Assembly (NCBI RefSeq): GCF_020520425.1
Contig: NC_079487.1
Location: 6,557,501-6,621,500, forward strand
Source: Spinacia oleracea
Lineage: Eukaryota; Streptophyta; Magnoliopsida; Caryophyllales; Amaranthaceae
Direction: 5' to 3'
DNA length: 64,000 nucleotides
Shown: one piece after another, positions 14,501-27,973 of the stretch
Layout: each line of letters opens with the position of its first letter
Numbering within the stretch: position 1 is the first letter of the stretch
Made by a program: the position numbers and the translations under genes
The notes under the pieces: generated by a model
Told to the model about the DNA's origin: nothing
Databases searched by the model: none
Seen by the model: the letters and a program-made list of their open reading frames with translations, nothing else

Positions 14501-14886
14501 TTCTCCTTAGTTGAGTGCACATTTTGGAGAGACGCTGTGTAAAATCTTGGGGGGCAACGCCTTTTCCGATTGCACCATAGTCGGGGCGAATTTTGCTTCT
14601 AAGACAATGTTTCGTAACACGTCACAGCTTTATTTACATCAAATATTCGGCCCACATTTTATTAACTTTTTCGGATTTTACAGTCTTAGTTCCTACAAAT
14701 CTAACCTCATTCTATTAAAAAGGGTTGAGAGGAAAAGTAGAAAGTAGAAAGTAGTTGCATGAGGTTGAATCATATATCCACGACAACCGGATTCGAACAG
14801 AGTGGCAAAAGCAGCAGATATCCAACCTGGTGCAAACGACTTTCTAAAAAAAAACCAATCTAATTAAGGACTTTGCACTTGTTATA
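14501..14886. other. Intergenic, no gene seen
   Basis: Non-coding sequence following the 190-bp repeats. It may be the distal part of the LTR-like sequence that begins near 13750. Confidence 0.3.
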
Positions 14887-15434
14887 CTTCCTCCGTTCCG
14901 GAATACTAATAACGATTTGATTTTTTTCACTATTCACATAATTCACTTTGACCGTATTTTATTTATAGTACTCCCTCCGTTACTAAATAAGTGTCCACTT
15001 TCCAAAAATAGTATTCCCTTATAAGTGTCCACTTTCTATTTTTGAACATACACTTTTCCCATTTTATATACACTTTTCCCACTCTTCCACATACTTTTCC
15101 CACTTTCCCATAAATCATTATTACTTTTTCATCACATCCACTTTTATTTGTACTTTATCAATAAACAATTATTTACTTTTTCCTTTACCAAAAAAAAACA
15201 TTCTCAGTCATTATCTCTTACACACAATTCAGTTTTATTAAATCCCATGTAAATGTCCAAAGTGAACGCTTATTTAGAAACGGAGGGAGTATATGAAAAT
15301 AAGTGTTAGCATATGATATATTGTTGATTTCATCTTAATATATATTTTATAAGTTTTTATAATAATTAGAGATATTAATAGTCAAAATTATGCATTAACA
15401 AGCGTATACAGTCAAAACATTGAGAGTAAGGGAG
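14887..15434. mobile_element. Stowaway MITE interrupted by another Stowaway
   Basis: The outer ends read CTTCCTCCGTTCCGG and GTAAGGGAG, flanked by TA on both sides. A second, complete element is nested inside at 14971-15289, which splits the outer one into two arms. Confidence 0.6.
14971..15289. mobile_element. Nested Stowaway MITE
   Basis: The ends CTCCCTCCGTTACTAAATA and TATTTAGAAACGGAGGGAG form inverted repeats, flanked by TA at 14969-14970 and 15290-15291. Length is 319 bp and the body is non-coding. Confidence 0.85.
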
Positions 15435-15827
15435 TATGACTCAATTTCAAAGAACTCGAAAAGGCTTCTAGTTCCTGCTCTATCAAACGACTTTCTTTTA
15501 AAAAAAATAAAAAAATCTAATTAAGGACTTTGCACTTGTTATATGACTCAATTTCATACCGGCAAATGCGAAACATACGTTACAACAAACATTGATCAAC
15601 AATACCACAATACCACAATACCACAAGTTACACACAGCTAAACATCAACTAGACCATGGCAGAGAACTCCCTAGACCAATCAAAGCCTGAACTGTTGAGT
15701 TGAGTTGAGTTGAGTTGAGGTGTGATCCCTCTCTCAAGAGCATCTAATGAAGGATTAACTTGTGACCTTACTCAATCAAGATTCAAGACAAGCTTGGATA
15801 AATAGCGATTAGAAGGAATGAAGAGGG

Positions 15828-18800
15828 TCACGATTTTGATAATACTGACGAATGTTCACCCTCCAGATGTTTCAGCTCCTCACGCCAACCATCCAACTTG
15901 TTGGCCTTTTCGAGCTGTTCAGGTTTCATATCTTCAGGGCTAGCCTTCTGCAGTTGAGCTTCTGCAAGCCGAATCTGAAGAAAACCAAATACAAGTTCAC
16001 AGGTCAAATATGTTTCATGACATTAGTAGTCACCTCCAAGAAAATTATCAACAGATCCCCCTGCAATTGAATCATAAGTTCTTGCAAAACATAATTCAAG
16101 TCTTTCGATTGCAATAAATTACCACGTTCAGATCATAACATTAACAACATAAATCCTATTGTGATTTGTGAATATAGAGAAAGGGAATGGCAATAAAATG
16201 CTCGTAAGCATGTTATGAGTTATGACTGAGCCACTGAGGGATATCCCATATCATAATTAATCAATCTTCAGAGATTTATGTTTGTTCGTGATACATCAGG
16301 GTATCAAGATCATCAACGCATGTACCAATCATAATATACACATCACTTTGTTAACAAAAAATTCCAATGTTCCCTTGACTCTGATAATCCACTTAGTAAA
16401 AGGGGGAAGAGGACATAAGGAATCTTTGTTCTCATGTAGATCCAATTTTCTGTAATGTATCCTGTATCACCTTAAGCAGGCAACGTATAATCAGACTGAA
16501 CCAAGTAAGGTATTTGGCAGATTATATCACAGTTGTGGCAAAATGAAGGGGTGAAACGCCGAAACTAGAGACTCCCTTGCGGGATAATTAGGCCTGGTTA
16601 TTGGGTGGGTTGAGGCATTCAAATGAGGTAGGACCAAAGTTGTTGCGGGGTGGGCCAGGGTCATGCGATTCAGGTCCATGGCCTTTCAAAGGAGGGTCGC
16701 TAATGGACTTTAAGCTGGTCTCTGTAAGGTAATTCAAGTATATCTATTGAATGTCAATCCCTACTTTTTTTAACAAACAATTTGGGCCTCTTTTTAATTT
16801 AAACAAATAACAATTTAACGATGGAGAGAGGAGAGTGGCTAAAGTTGCTTTACCCCTCATGACAGGAAGAAAGTACCCCCCAAATTTTTTTTGATTGCGA
16901 GATCAAGGGCTAAGGGTCAAGTATGAAGTGAGTCCTCAAATCCTCAACAATGGGCTTCTCTGATGAAGGAAAATCCAACATGTGGCATTACTTGGGGTAC
17001 TGAGTGTAATATTTAGTTGACTAAGGCCACCAAAGATGATATAGCTATTGAAGGAAGCTTCGGTACTCCGACTCTTCACTTCATCTCAAGTACACGCTAA
17101 CATGGATATGGACACGCTAACTCAGTTTTCAGCCGAATTCCCCATGTTTTCAACAAAAAGAAAGGGAAAAAGGAAAGAAATGGAGAAACTCCATTGAAAT
17201 AGAGTAGAGAACTCCATTTTCAAATCTAAAACAAGCAGGAAGAGAAGGTAGACAAAGGAATTCATTTTAACTATGTCACGTGTACGGTTTAGGGGAGGGG
17301 GACTAGGGTAGGTAGTGAATGGGGCTGACATGGGGCTTATTTTTAGATTTCAAATTCCTACGCGACAACCGCGACACGGTCCGCGACTAACGCATCATTT
17401 CCGTTACCGAGACTCCGCGACCGATCCCGCGACCGTGACCGATACCGCATTTTTTATCTATTAAGCCGCAACATTTGGCCTGACCCTTTTTCCTAATCAG
17501 GCGTTCAAGACTTCAAGCCTACGTATAAACCCAAGGAACTTATGGTTTCCGACACCATTCACCACAGCCTGTAAAGGTCTTATAAGTGAGTCATATCCTT
17601 CAAAATAGGATGTTGCTTAGGAGCCAAAGAGTCTTCCAAAATTCATCCAAACTTTTTCGCAAGCATTGAAAACAAGCTTTTATATGCAGCAATCCAATCT
17701 CGTAAATCATTAGAGAGCTTGGAACCCAAGTGGGCTCACTCTGGTTGGTTTCCATAACCGTCTTAGGGTGTGAGACTGTGAGTTACATATTGCCTCCAAA
17801 ATGGAAATGGCTCGGGCTATTATCTTCAACAAAAAACTAATAATACGGACACTGGAATCCTTTCAGGACTATTTGGGAGCTCAGTAACCTTTAGGAAAAG
17901 TTCATTTTAAGCATCCAAACAAATCCCGAAGTAGGTCTCTTGGACATGACTTTTGATTTTTGTAGGGCCCAAAGAGTCAAAGACCATTAGGCAACCATGA
18001 CAGACATCCCATTTTTCAAAACACAAAACACCAGATTTCAATAGGGTTGCACCATGGTTCATACTTCATAGTCAACTTTCCATCATCAGTAGAACATGCG
18101 CTTAAAGCTATGTGAGTTCAAGAGACTTCTCTAACTTTCCACCACTTGTCAAAGTGAGTGACTTAAACATGACTAATGGCATACGTACCTTAAATCTGGT
18201 TTACATACACATCCTACTGACATTAGGCAATGTTTGTGAAGCCTTCATAGTCTCTCTGTAGATTCCAGAAGAATGCTCGGGCTATTTTGTTAGGTGTTGT
18301 TTATAATTCAGACGGTCTCTAAATATCCTTTGCAGAGCCGCAGGAATAGAAAAGCACCTCAAATTATATTCTAAACTTTCCATTAACATCCAGAAGGCGC
18401 GATCGTGCAAACTAATGTCTCTCTCTACATACAATCAAAGCCAAATTCCAACATCACATATGGAAACTGTGACTGTTAGGTACTCCCTCCGTCCCTTAAA
18501 GATTGTTCTATTCCCTTTTTTTTAACTTTGTTAAGAGTTGTATTGAGTAGGTAGGTAGAGAGTTGTATTGTTGTTTAGCATATGCAATAGTGAACAAAGT
18601 AGAGAAGGATGGTGGGGACCATATTAACAAAAGAGGAAAAGAAGCTATCTTTTAGGGACGGACTAAGAAGGGAAAATGAGAAAAATCTTTTGACGTAGGG
18701 ACTTGGGGAGAAACTGAGTAGAGTTAGAATTTATTTCTATTGAAATGGCTGAACTTGTCCGTTAAGGCAATACACACATTTGAAATGAGGGCACTGAGAT

Positions 18801-21800
18801 TTCACAATTGGTACTGACCAGTTGGAGTATGGACCTAAGGCTACCAATTATCCCAGAAACCTTAGTACACTGCGCACGACCACAACACAAGGTCTTCGCC
18901 TTTTTCATAGTACCGTATGCAAATTTGATTCAATGGTCAGATTGGTCACTGAGAAAACGTACAAAATTTTACCCTTCAAAAAAGAGCCTGCCTTAGCTAT
19001 TACTCCTGTTAGAATAATGCCTTGAATCAGTCAAGCCCCTTACTGCAACGCCCCAGCACGGGGATCTGACATTATAATGGTGCATGTGGTACATCTGTTT
19101 TTGTGAGAGGATTCAAGTCAAGGTGGAGATTTGTTAGAATAATGCCTTGAATCGGTCAAGCCCCTTACTGCAACGCCCCCGAACTTTACGGTATCTGTTA
19201 TTCTGGACTAGGGTTATCTGTTTTGGGTCTATTTTCTGGGCTTTTCCGCATCTGTCTAGAGAGTACTATATAAACTCTCTAGGTCATAACCTAGTTGTAT
19301 TCTGTAATCTGTATTCCTCAAGATCAATAAAACTTTCCTCCCCTCTCCTTGTGGACATAGCTAACACATTGTTAGTGAACCACGTTAAAATTCTCTGCGT
19401 TCTTTATTACGTTCTTTATTCTTTCTTTGCATCCGTTATAACAACTCCATATAACACTAAAAAAGCCCTTGAATCCAAAGCCCTCCCCAGCTTTCTACCA
19501 ATACCTAAAAGAGGGCGTTTGGCAAGAGCAAAATATCTCACATCCCCTGTCGCATAGAAACCCTACAGCTACTGAGTAGCAAAAAACATGTTCCCTCCCA
19601 AGTTCAATTGGTAATCCTCATCTGGCCTCAATGTCTATGACAAGTTAAGTCATAACCAACCAAAAAATCACTGATGCATTGTAATCCTGATAAAGTCAGG
19701 GTGTAGCAGAAACAGCATAAGGTGGTGGTACTCCGAGTTTCACATTTATCATATTGACTTTTCAAGATTAAAAAAAAAAATTGAAGAAATTCCACTTTCT
19801 ACTGTAATTAATAATTTTGGAGCATATTCTAAATTTATAATTCACTATTTACTTTCAAGCACCTTATCCATAGAAAAAATCGCGGATGCGGTTGCAACCG
19901 CGGAAACCGATTGTAACTGATAAATAAAACAGACCGCGGCTAACGTAGTGTGGATTGTCTAAAAACTCACATTAACATGTTCAAGCCTGTTAGTACTTTT
20001 AAGTTTAAAAAATATTTTTTCAACACAATATAACCAAACCTATCATAATATGAGTGGTCATATTTTGTGAACAAATAATCACTCATAATATCATGTTCCA
20101 TAAAATACATATTAATTACTAAAATATTTTTCGCCAATTTTTACAAAAAAACGGTACAACGGGGAAAAAAAAAACGTTCTAAGGCAGCTAGTTACCACTA
20201 CATAACCGACAACGCGTGGAGATAGGTGTGATTTTTGTCTCACCATTATGTAACGGGGTTTTGCGGAACCGAAAATCCAAAATCCGTTACAGAACAGCTG
20301 TTACGTAACCGAACGGCCGAGTTTGCTTATTTTATGAAGAAATAGGGTTTGTACTGGCTAAAAAATTAGCTTAAACTTCACAGTTCTGTTAAACTCACAG
20401 CTTAAAAAGGGTCCACTAAGAATACACCAGTAAATACAACACAACAGCTGATATAGAGCAACAGTAACTCAAAGAAGCTACTTCAAACAGGAGGAGGGGG
20501 GGGGGGGGGGGGGGGGGGGAGCATTCCTCACTTCTTTTCAATATTCCCAAGTGTATCTCATAAGCATCTCAATAGGGTGGGTGGATGGATGCCCCTTCAA
20601 AATGTCCATGGGACTTGGAATTGAACGCTGCCCTAACCTTACAAAATCCATCAAAATGAGTCCAATGACCATTTACTGGTTTAAGACCCCAATTTGTGTC
20701 ACGTCTCTAAAGGTCTTAATGGAGGTCAGCCATAAATTTCAAAATGGGGTTTGATACCACAAAATTGGTGGTGGTGTCTACAGTCCAAATTGTCAGTATA
20801 AAATATAGAAATTGGTGGTGATGTCTAAGGTCCAAATTGTCAGTATAAAGTATAGAAATTGGTGGTTCTCAAAACTTCAAGGCAAGAAGGCTTGTCTCTG
20901 TGCATGCTATGATCTATGTCCTCAGTAACAACTACATCACCCCAAGTCCACTGTCATGCATGATTGCATGCACCTAATGGTTCTTTGATTTCATGCCTAG
21001 GAACCACTCGATAACCACCTTATCTACTCATAGTCATTCAACGAATTCTCCATCAGTTGCAAAAGAGGCAGAAAGTGCCCATGTGATGAGGGGAGAGGGC
21101 AAGCAAAAACACCATCCAAAAAAGGAATACTTCAAAGTGCTTCACTTATTTGTAAACGGACATAGTAGTAGTAAGAAAAAAATACAAGTTCCTAAATCAC
21201 TCAAAGGGATTATATTCTCAATTTCTCATTCAAGAACTTCACATATAAAATATGTATGAGAGTTAAGAAAAAGAGTGAGATAAAGATTTTTTTTTCAGTT
21301 TCTTGACCCTTCAGAAACAGAGATTAGATTTGATCATCGTAACCAATTACCAAAAAATGCATACTCAATTTATGGTCGAAAATTACTTAGATAGGAATGG
21401 TACCTTCTTTTTTAAAGCTCGGATCTTTTTGTCAATATCTACACCTGCATTGGCCGTATCTGATCCCACTGTAGAATTCAGTGAAGATTTACCAGTAGCA
21501 CTGTTAGAAAGAGCTAGCTGGCTAATCTGAGAAGTAGCAGACTCCAGAGATTGCTTTAAATTTGGATCTTGAACATCTGTCTCCTCCATATCCTCATCAG
21601 CTGAATATTCTGAGTTCTTAGCTCTATCAACGGCAGCCTATCAAAGCCGAATTAACTAATCAATCTTCTGTTAAAAACTTAAAACATACATACAAATGGG
21701 GGGGGGGGGGGGGGGGGAGGGGGGAAATTGTATTATTTTGAGATTGAGGCTATCACGCATGATTTATTCTCAGGGATGAAGAAGCTATGCTGACCTAAAA

Positions 21801-24800
21801 ATTATACTCACAAGCCAGAATGATTATCACCCGGAATCTACACTACAACAAACTAATAACCGACCTTACATATCATATGGAAAAATGAGTAGCTGCAAAG
21901 AGATCATTGACTTCTTGGACTCTACAGAAATCTCACAACTTTATGAGAATAACTTTTTTTTCTGCTATTCGTTCTAATAAAATACTGTTGAGGAAAGACA
22001 AGGAGTTAAAAAAAACAAAATTTAGCAATGTTTGAATTCTGCTAAAGAAGAACAATGCTTCAATGAAGGTGGTGCCTTGGCGCGATGGTCAAGTGTTACT
22101 CGCTATCCACTAGGTCATGGGTTCGATCCCTGGAAACAACCTAGCCTTGTGCACTGGGTACGACCTCTAAGAATAGTACTTTCATGAAAAAATTGTTACA
22201 CCCTCAAATTGGGATGCCTTTTAAGCAAAAGCTTGTGATGTGGAACAGAGATGAAGACCAAAATATATAATCATAACAGGAAACCAAGGAAATCCGGAAG
22301 ACCGGAACTCGTCATCAAAACATGATTTGGAATGAAGCAAGGGAGGTTAAGTCAAACCAGTGAGTCAGTGAAAACAACTGTGCACTAACTCACTAAGTCT
22401 ATGGACAGGGAAATCTAGAGTAGCAGAGGTTCGCATAGCAAATAGTTGCATTGTTACATTGATTATTTTGTCAGTGTTTCTCACATAGTCACATACTCCT
22501 AGCATGTTAGACCTAACTACAGTGACTGAACTTCTCTGTACAATGTTTTCAAGCGAGATGACCGTCCACTAGTACCTCTAAGATATGAACGCAAGAACAT
22601 AACATAGAGATTAAAGAGGACATGTTGACAATCAACGAAAATTTCCAAATTCCAAGTTGAGTTAATGCAATTAATAAAGTAACATATCGTACAGATACAT
22701 GGCCCTAATGACAATAGATAAATGTACCAAAAGCTGCAAAAACAAAATGACTTGTTAGGATAAAAGACAGATTGACCAAGCACCCCACAAGTGAAATATT
22801 GTAACAAAGACATGAAATCGTCATGTGAGAAGTCTGAGAACTCTTGCCATGATGAAATAAATAAATATATTCAAGACATTGGCAAAGTACTTCCATATAG
22901 TTTTTCCCTTCAATCAGATTATCGGAATTTTATCTTCCACCAGTAAACAAAAATTAAAAGAGAGTCAATCAAGCTGCCTCATTTGACCGTCACATGCTCG
23001 ATTGCTCATATTTACTTCGTATACAGCTACTGGTAATATTATTAGATTCCTCAAGCCCATGAGATAAATAACCAAACATTGATATACACCGACTTCCAAA
23101 CACAAAATTAGAGGGAATAAATGGGTTCACTCTTAGTTTAAAAAAGCGTGCCCAAGGCGCGCCTAGGCTCAAGGCTCACCTAGGCACAGCTTTCAGCGTC
23201 TTTAGCTCTCCAGGCTCACCGATGTGAACCAGGCGCGCGCCTTCTTGCGCCTTAGGTAAGGCGCAAGGCGCAGCACAAGACCTTCAATCTTCGGGTGTAA
23301 TAGGGTGATGTGGATCCTTTTATTTACTTTTTTTTCTTTCTTAATGATATAAACACACCCCATGTGACCTATCAACGGTCATATCTCTACAACCTAAGCT
23401 TTTTGGATAGTGGCAAGTTAATTTTTATATTTCCAGCTTGTAATTACCATGGGATATTCTAAATCTGGCACTCCATCGACGGGATCACGCCTTCTTAGGT
23501 TGTCAACCAGGCGTGCGCCTTCCTGCCCCTTTGTGCGCCTTAGGTAAGGCGCAAGGCGCAACGCCTTGTGCGCCTTCAATCTTCGGGTGTAATTGGGTGA
23601 CGTGGATCCTTTTATTTACTTTTTTTTCTTTCTTAATGATATAAACACACCCCATGTGACCTATCAACGGTCATATCTCTACAACCTAAGCTTTTTGGAT
23701 AGTGGCAAGTTAATTTTTATTTTCCAGCTTGTAATTACCATGGGATATTCTAATTCTGGCACTCCATCGATGGGATCATGCCTTCTTAGGTTGTCAACCA
23801 GGCGCGCGCCTTCTTGCGCCTTTGTGCGCCTTAGGTAAGGCGCAAGGTGCAACGCCTTGTGCGCCTTCAATCTTCGGGTGTAATAGGGTGACGTGGATCC
23901 TTTTATTTACTTTTTTTTTCTTTCTTAATGATATAAACACACCCCATGTGACCTATCAACGGTCATATCTCTACAACCTAAGCTTTTTGGATAGTGACAA
24001 GTTAATTTTTATATTTCCAGCTTATAATTACCATGGGATATTCTAATTCTGGCACTCCATCGACGGGATCACGCGATTCTTATGAACCGGCAAGAAAATA
24101 TGGCACTACAATAGTATTATGTTGTTTTGAGTATAAATTGTGTTAATTTTGTTCTATACCGAATTTAAAGGTTTATTAGGAAATTATGTGCGCCTCGTAT
24201 CGAAAAGGTGCACGCCTGAGCCTTGTGCCTAGGCTCCATGACCCTTGTGCGCCTTAGTGCCCTTGCGCCTTTTTAAACTAAGGGTTCACTTAGTTCTTTT
24301 TGTGACTTAGGTCTTCTGTGACTTATGGAGTTCCTTTTCCTCACTTTTCAAAGGTTGACCTTTTTTTTGAAAGTGAGCATATAGTAATATAACCTCGTAA
24401 AGCATTAAAAATTCTTCTAGAATTGGAGTTACTAAGCCAGAATGAGGAACAGCATCACAGAACCAAGTAGTAAAGCGGAGGTAAATTACAAATAAAAGCA
24501 CACAAAAATCAAATTGGAAGAAAAAAAATCTTTGTAGAACTAAAACAAGGAAAATCTTTTCACATGAAGGACTTCTTATTTCAGGGGTCCAGGGCATACT
24601 AAACAATGGTTTTGGTAACAGTTGAAATATTAAAGCCCCTGTTGATTCGCTTCTCGGCATGAGTTTTGTATTGAACTGATGACTGATGAATCCAAGAACC
24701 AAATAACCCATCCCAAAACTCTATTTTCTCTCCCCTAGTCTCCTCCTCCACTCCGATATCCCTTTATCTTCCCTACTAACCCTTCCACTCCACTGTCTAG

Positions 24801-27800
24801 TCGTACACTCTCTTGCAACTCCTCTGTCTCCAGCCCACACGCTCACTTTAATTTTCATCTCCCTCCACTTTGACTCTCTCTAGCTGCTCCCTTCACAATG
24901 CCTCATCCGTCCAATGTTGGTGCAAATATTTGCAATATCCGACTAGCAACAATTAAGAATTGCAGCAAACATCACTAAAACTTCTCATGCAAAAGTTCTA
25001 ACTTGCCTAGTAGACACCCAAGAGAATAAGAATGATCTCACAATACACAAAATTCAAAATTTGGCCTCCTTTCACTCTCCTCCCCAATCTTCCAGAACTG
25101 GGAACAAAAAATAATTTGGAGTTTTGGTTGCTCAATAGAGTTCAAGATCATGGACTTTGGTGGTCAAAATCAAATTGTATTTCGAAAATATGTGAGGATT
25201 TAAGAAAAAGTGGTGATCGTGGGAGGGTAGGGGTAGGGCTGCAAATGAGCTGATACGTTCGCTAACAACTCGCGAACCAGCTCGGTCAAAGCTTGGCTAA
25301 AACTCGTTTATTAATTAATGAACGAGTTTGAACAAAAATTCTAGGCTCGATAAGTAAACGAGCGAAGCTCGAACAACATCACGTTCGGCTCGTTAACGTT
25401 CACAAGCACTCGGTTATAGCTCATTAATTACTCGGTCATAAGCTTGTTTATATGCTCGTTTATAACTCACTCAAGCTCGAAAAAATAATTTAATGGAATA
25501 AAATATAAGTTTCTTTAAAAAAATATGACCCTTAAATGTCAAGAATTGTATAAAACCGAATCGAATCTATCATGTAGTATAGTATCCCATGGAATATTCC
25601 AGTCATGCATATATTTTGTGAAGTTTCTCCTTGATTATATGATTTAAATCAATTTGACGATTTCTCAAAACTCGTTCATCAAGCTCGAATAAAGCTCGTT
25701 TAGCTCGAGCTCGAACTCGGGTTTAAGCTCGAGCTAAACGAGCGAGCTCGAGCCGAGCTCGAGACTTCCTAATGCTTAGCGAACAAAGCTCGAACAACAA
25801 ATTGCAAAGCTCGGTTAAGCTCGAGACAAGCTCGAACAATGAAAATCCTTATCAAGCTTAGCTCGAACAAGGTAAAACTCGGATCGGCTCGGCTCGTTTG
25901 CATCCCTAGGTAGGGGAAAGGAAGCATCATTCCTCCCTCAATGGAAGAAGATATTACTGCAAAAGCAATTGTTTTGCTGATTGACCATGTGTAAGGGTCT
26001 ACTAGGCAACCACTTTCCCAGTAGCAGAGTAGTGGAATGGTTGAAGTAGATATTTGTTCACATAATCAACTTACACCAAAAGATATATTACACTGACTTT
26101 CTATGCTGCAATTATTCCAGAATGGAGGAAGTGTATACAAAGCATTAAAGGATTTATTAAGAAAAACAAATAGCACCTGTTGTCTCTTTTCTTTCTTTCT
26201 CTCGTTTCTCTTGACAGACTTGCTTTTGGGTTTTGCTTCCATTTGGGGATCGAATCCAGGTGGTCCAACTTCTGAGTCCATCTCCTTCTTCCACTGCAAA
26301 AATTTTTGAGTCAATCCTTTCAGATTTTGCTCATATCAGATTCATCGATTGATGGCTACAACACAAATATGGACCAAAAAAGGAAGAAAATCGGGAAATG
26401 GAATACATTTGAATTAAAATTCAGCATGGAGTGATGTATAGTTATCAATTAAATAATCTACTCCGTGATATATACATATATAAAGGGGAGTTTTTTGGAG
26501 AGCATTCAGAGTGCCACGTAGGATTTCCATGTCATCAAATACTAATATTATTTCAGATCCACGTCTTCATGTTAAAACCGTTCTCACATTTTTAGCTTGT
26601 TTCCGTTCCTCCTCCCTTTAGTTCCTTCAATATTATTCACATAGGTAAGATGTAAATTTTTTAATTTACTTTGGATTTTTAGTGGTTAATCTCTTCCACA
26701 ATTTTTCTGCTCATAACATGTACTTCGTATATGAAAACATGTTTGGGTCCTTGGGTGAGAACCCAAGACATCAAATATGTAATATATATATGGATAATCT
26801 TTGAATTCTTTTTACAGCATTTGACTTAGAGAATGAACAGTAGTCATTGTAGACTCACACTGTCATGCTTATTGGCATTGATTATAAAATAATCACTGTT
26901 CTAATTATCGCTTAAAGTTGAAAAAAAAATCTCACAAAAAAATTTGAACTTAACCCGTGCATCGCACGGGCTTTAAATCTAGTAACAAATTCAACTCAAC
27001 ATCATTCTGTTGTTTTAATCCCGTAACATTTCTTATGCCACAGACCCATTGTTCGATCAACTAGGTGGACTGGTTTGAATAGTCAATTAGCATCTCTTAA
27101 TACTTAGGCAGCAACTATTGAAATATGTTAAGGTTGTTGTTATCCTAATATACTTCAGCATGGGGAGTGGAGGGCATAAAGACATATCCCTAGTTGGTCC
27201 AAATCTACACTAAAGATCAAGTGAATATTATCAGCCTTTGTTCATGTTTAATTCTTGGGCAAATTCAAACCGTTACCGTGTTGCCTTGTTGGATGAGTTC
27301 ATCAAGAAATTCTCGAGAGCTTGCAAGGTTTTGAGCTATCCCTACCACTATATTCACCTAAACCTACTTCAAATCCCATCACCATCAAAACCAGTTACTT
27401 CAAGCTAAACAAACTTCAAATAAACCTCCAAAGATCCAGCCCTTATTCAGTATTCTTTGGTTTTTGTTCAATCAAATACACATATCACAAGTTCACACCT
27501 TGAACCACATCACATTTCCAACACAATGCATTGACAAAACATCACAATTAAAAACAAGATAAGACTAAACATGACAAATGAATAATCAATCAAATAATGA
27601 AACAGTGTTCAAAAAATGCAAAATGATAGCTTATTGCCAGTATATATTGATATTCACATCACCAAAATCATCAATGGGAATCAATTAAAACAAAAAAAAA
27701 TCGAGCAAATTACAAAATAATCATACAAAATCAACCAAAACAAATGAAAATGAAAGTTACCAAAGTTCCTTTAGATTGATAAATGGCAACTTCTTCCTGG

Positions 27801-27973
27801 GGAGTATAACCAGCCCTAATTCGGATGGGTTTGCGAAGAGTACCATCAGGTCTACGAGTAGGACCCACTAATCTTTCTCCTTGTTTTAGGGTTTTTTCAA
27901 GCTGTTCTGTTATTTGGCTTGCTTCTTCTTCTACTACTACTTCAACTCCATTGTTTTTCGCACTGTTTGCCAT
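15828..27973 (-). CDS. PYM: PYM homologue (partner of Y14 and Mago)
   Basis: Four minus-strand exons, 27973-27761, 26293-26177, 21637-21404 and 15974-15828, join at phase 0 with GT-AG borders and give 236 residues. PYM binds the Mago-Y14 heterodimer through its N terminus and helps dismantle exon junction complexes in the cytoplasm. In animals it also contacts ribosomes. The conserved N-terminal block is clear: [36 protein letters not shown] and, across the exon 1/2 junction, SKGTLWKKEM. A basic stretch follows ([17 protein letters not shown]), then a low-complexity acidic and Ser-rich middle (exon 3) and a C-terminal predicted coiled coil (IRALKKK joined to [10 protein letters not shown]). 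Introns of about 1.5, 4.5 and 5.4 kb contain at least a Helitron, two hAT-type elements, a SINE and a deleted LTR element. The 3' flank has a short (CTCAA)n repeat near 15696-15719. Confidence 0.9.
15975..21403 (-). other. PYM intron 3 (5.4 kb)
   Basis: Besides the LTR relic at 19007-19443, the intron holds a one-sided TIR fragment near 16582 (TAGGCCTGGTTATTGGG, like the end of 59750-60091), a degenerate Stowaway-like segment near 18482-18670, CG-rich unresolved segments near 17360-17460 and 19870-20320, a 24-G tract at 20496-20519 and a 47-bp tandem duplication at 20764-20857. No coding potential beyond the flanking exons is evident. Confidence 0.5.
19007..19443 (+). mobile_element. Internally deleted LTR retrotransposon
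   Basis: TGTTAGAATAATGCCTTGAA occurs at 19007 and again at 19132. The second copy is preceded by a polypurine tract (AAGGTGGAGATT) and begins a full 312-bp LTR (19132-19443) with a TATA-like ACTATATAAACT, an AATAAA signal and a CA end. The first copy keeps only about 50 bp of LTR, fused to about 75 bp of internal 3' sequence. A perfect 5-bp target duplication, ACTCC (19002-19006 and 19444-19448), flanks the unit. Confidence 0.8.
22071..22186 (+). mobile_element. tRNA-derived SINE
   Basis: GGTGCCTTGGCGCGATGG resembles a tRNA-like A box, and GGTTCGATCCC fits the B box about 45 bp downstream. A non-tRNA body follows (GGAAACAACC and on). I could not identify a target-site duplication, and the 3' limit is approximate. 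The element lies in PYM intron 2. Confidence 0.6.
23132..24282. mobile_element. hAT-type non-autonomous element with internal 300-bp repeats
   Basis: The ends CTTAGTTTAAAAAAGCG and CGCCTTTTTAAACTAAG are inverted repeats with a perfect 8-bp target duplication, GGTTCACT (23124-23131 and 24283-24290). The interior holds nearly three tandem copies of a unit of about 300 bp that includes GTGACGTGGATCCTTTTATT and the GGCGCAAGGCGC block. No transposase is encoded. The element lies in PYM intron 2. Confidence 0.85.
25234..25908. mobile_element. hAT-type MITE, GAGCTCG family, copy 1
   Basis: The ends TAGGGCTGCAAATGAGC and GCTCGTTTGCATCCCTA are inverted repeats. A perfect 8-bp target duplication, GGTAGGGG (25226-25233 and 25909-25916), delimits 675 bp. 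The body is packed with AGCTCGA repeats and is non-coding. Confidence 0.88.
26468..26982 (+). mobile_element. Non-autonomous Helitron
   Basis: The left end (TATATACATATATAAAGGGG, then GTGCCACGTAGG) resembles many plant Helitron starts. The right end has the hairpin CCCGTGCATCGCACGGG, then CTTTAAATCTAG followed by T. Length is about 515 bp, and it lies in PYM intron 1. The 5' TC is not exact. Confidence 0.7.

Noticed and set aside
13931-14510. Open frames of 67-83 codons on both strands in the 190-bp repeats
   Set aside because: They repeat with the DNA unit, occur on both strands and match no family; a consequence of high GC content.
13750-14700. Complete solo LTR
   Set aside because: A plausible TGTTGG start exists, but no matching CA end or 5-bp target duplication was found.
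14770-14840. tRNA-like sequence (GTTCGAATCC on the minus strand)
   Set aside because: Only a B-box-like match; no acceptor pairing or anticodon arm could be built.
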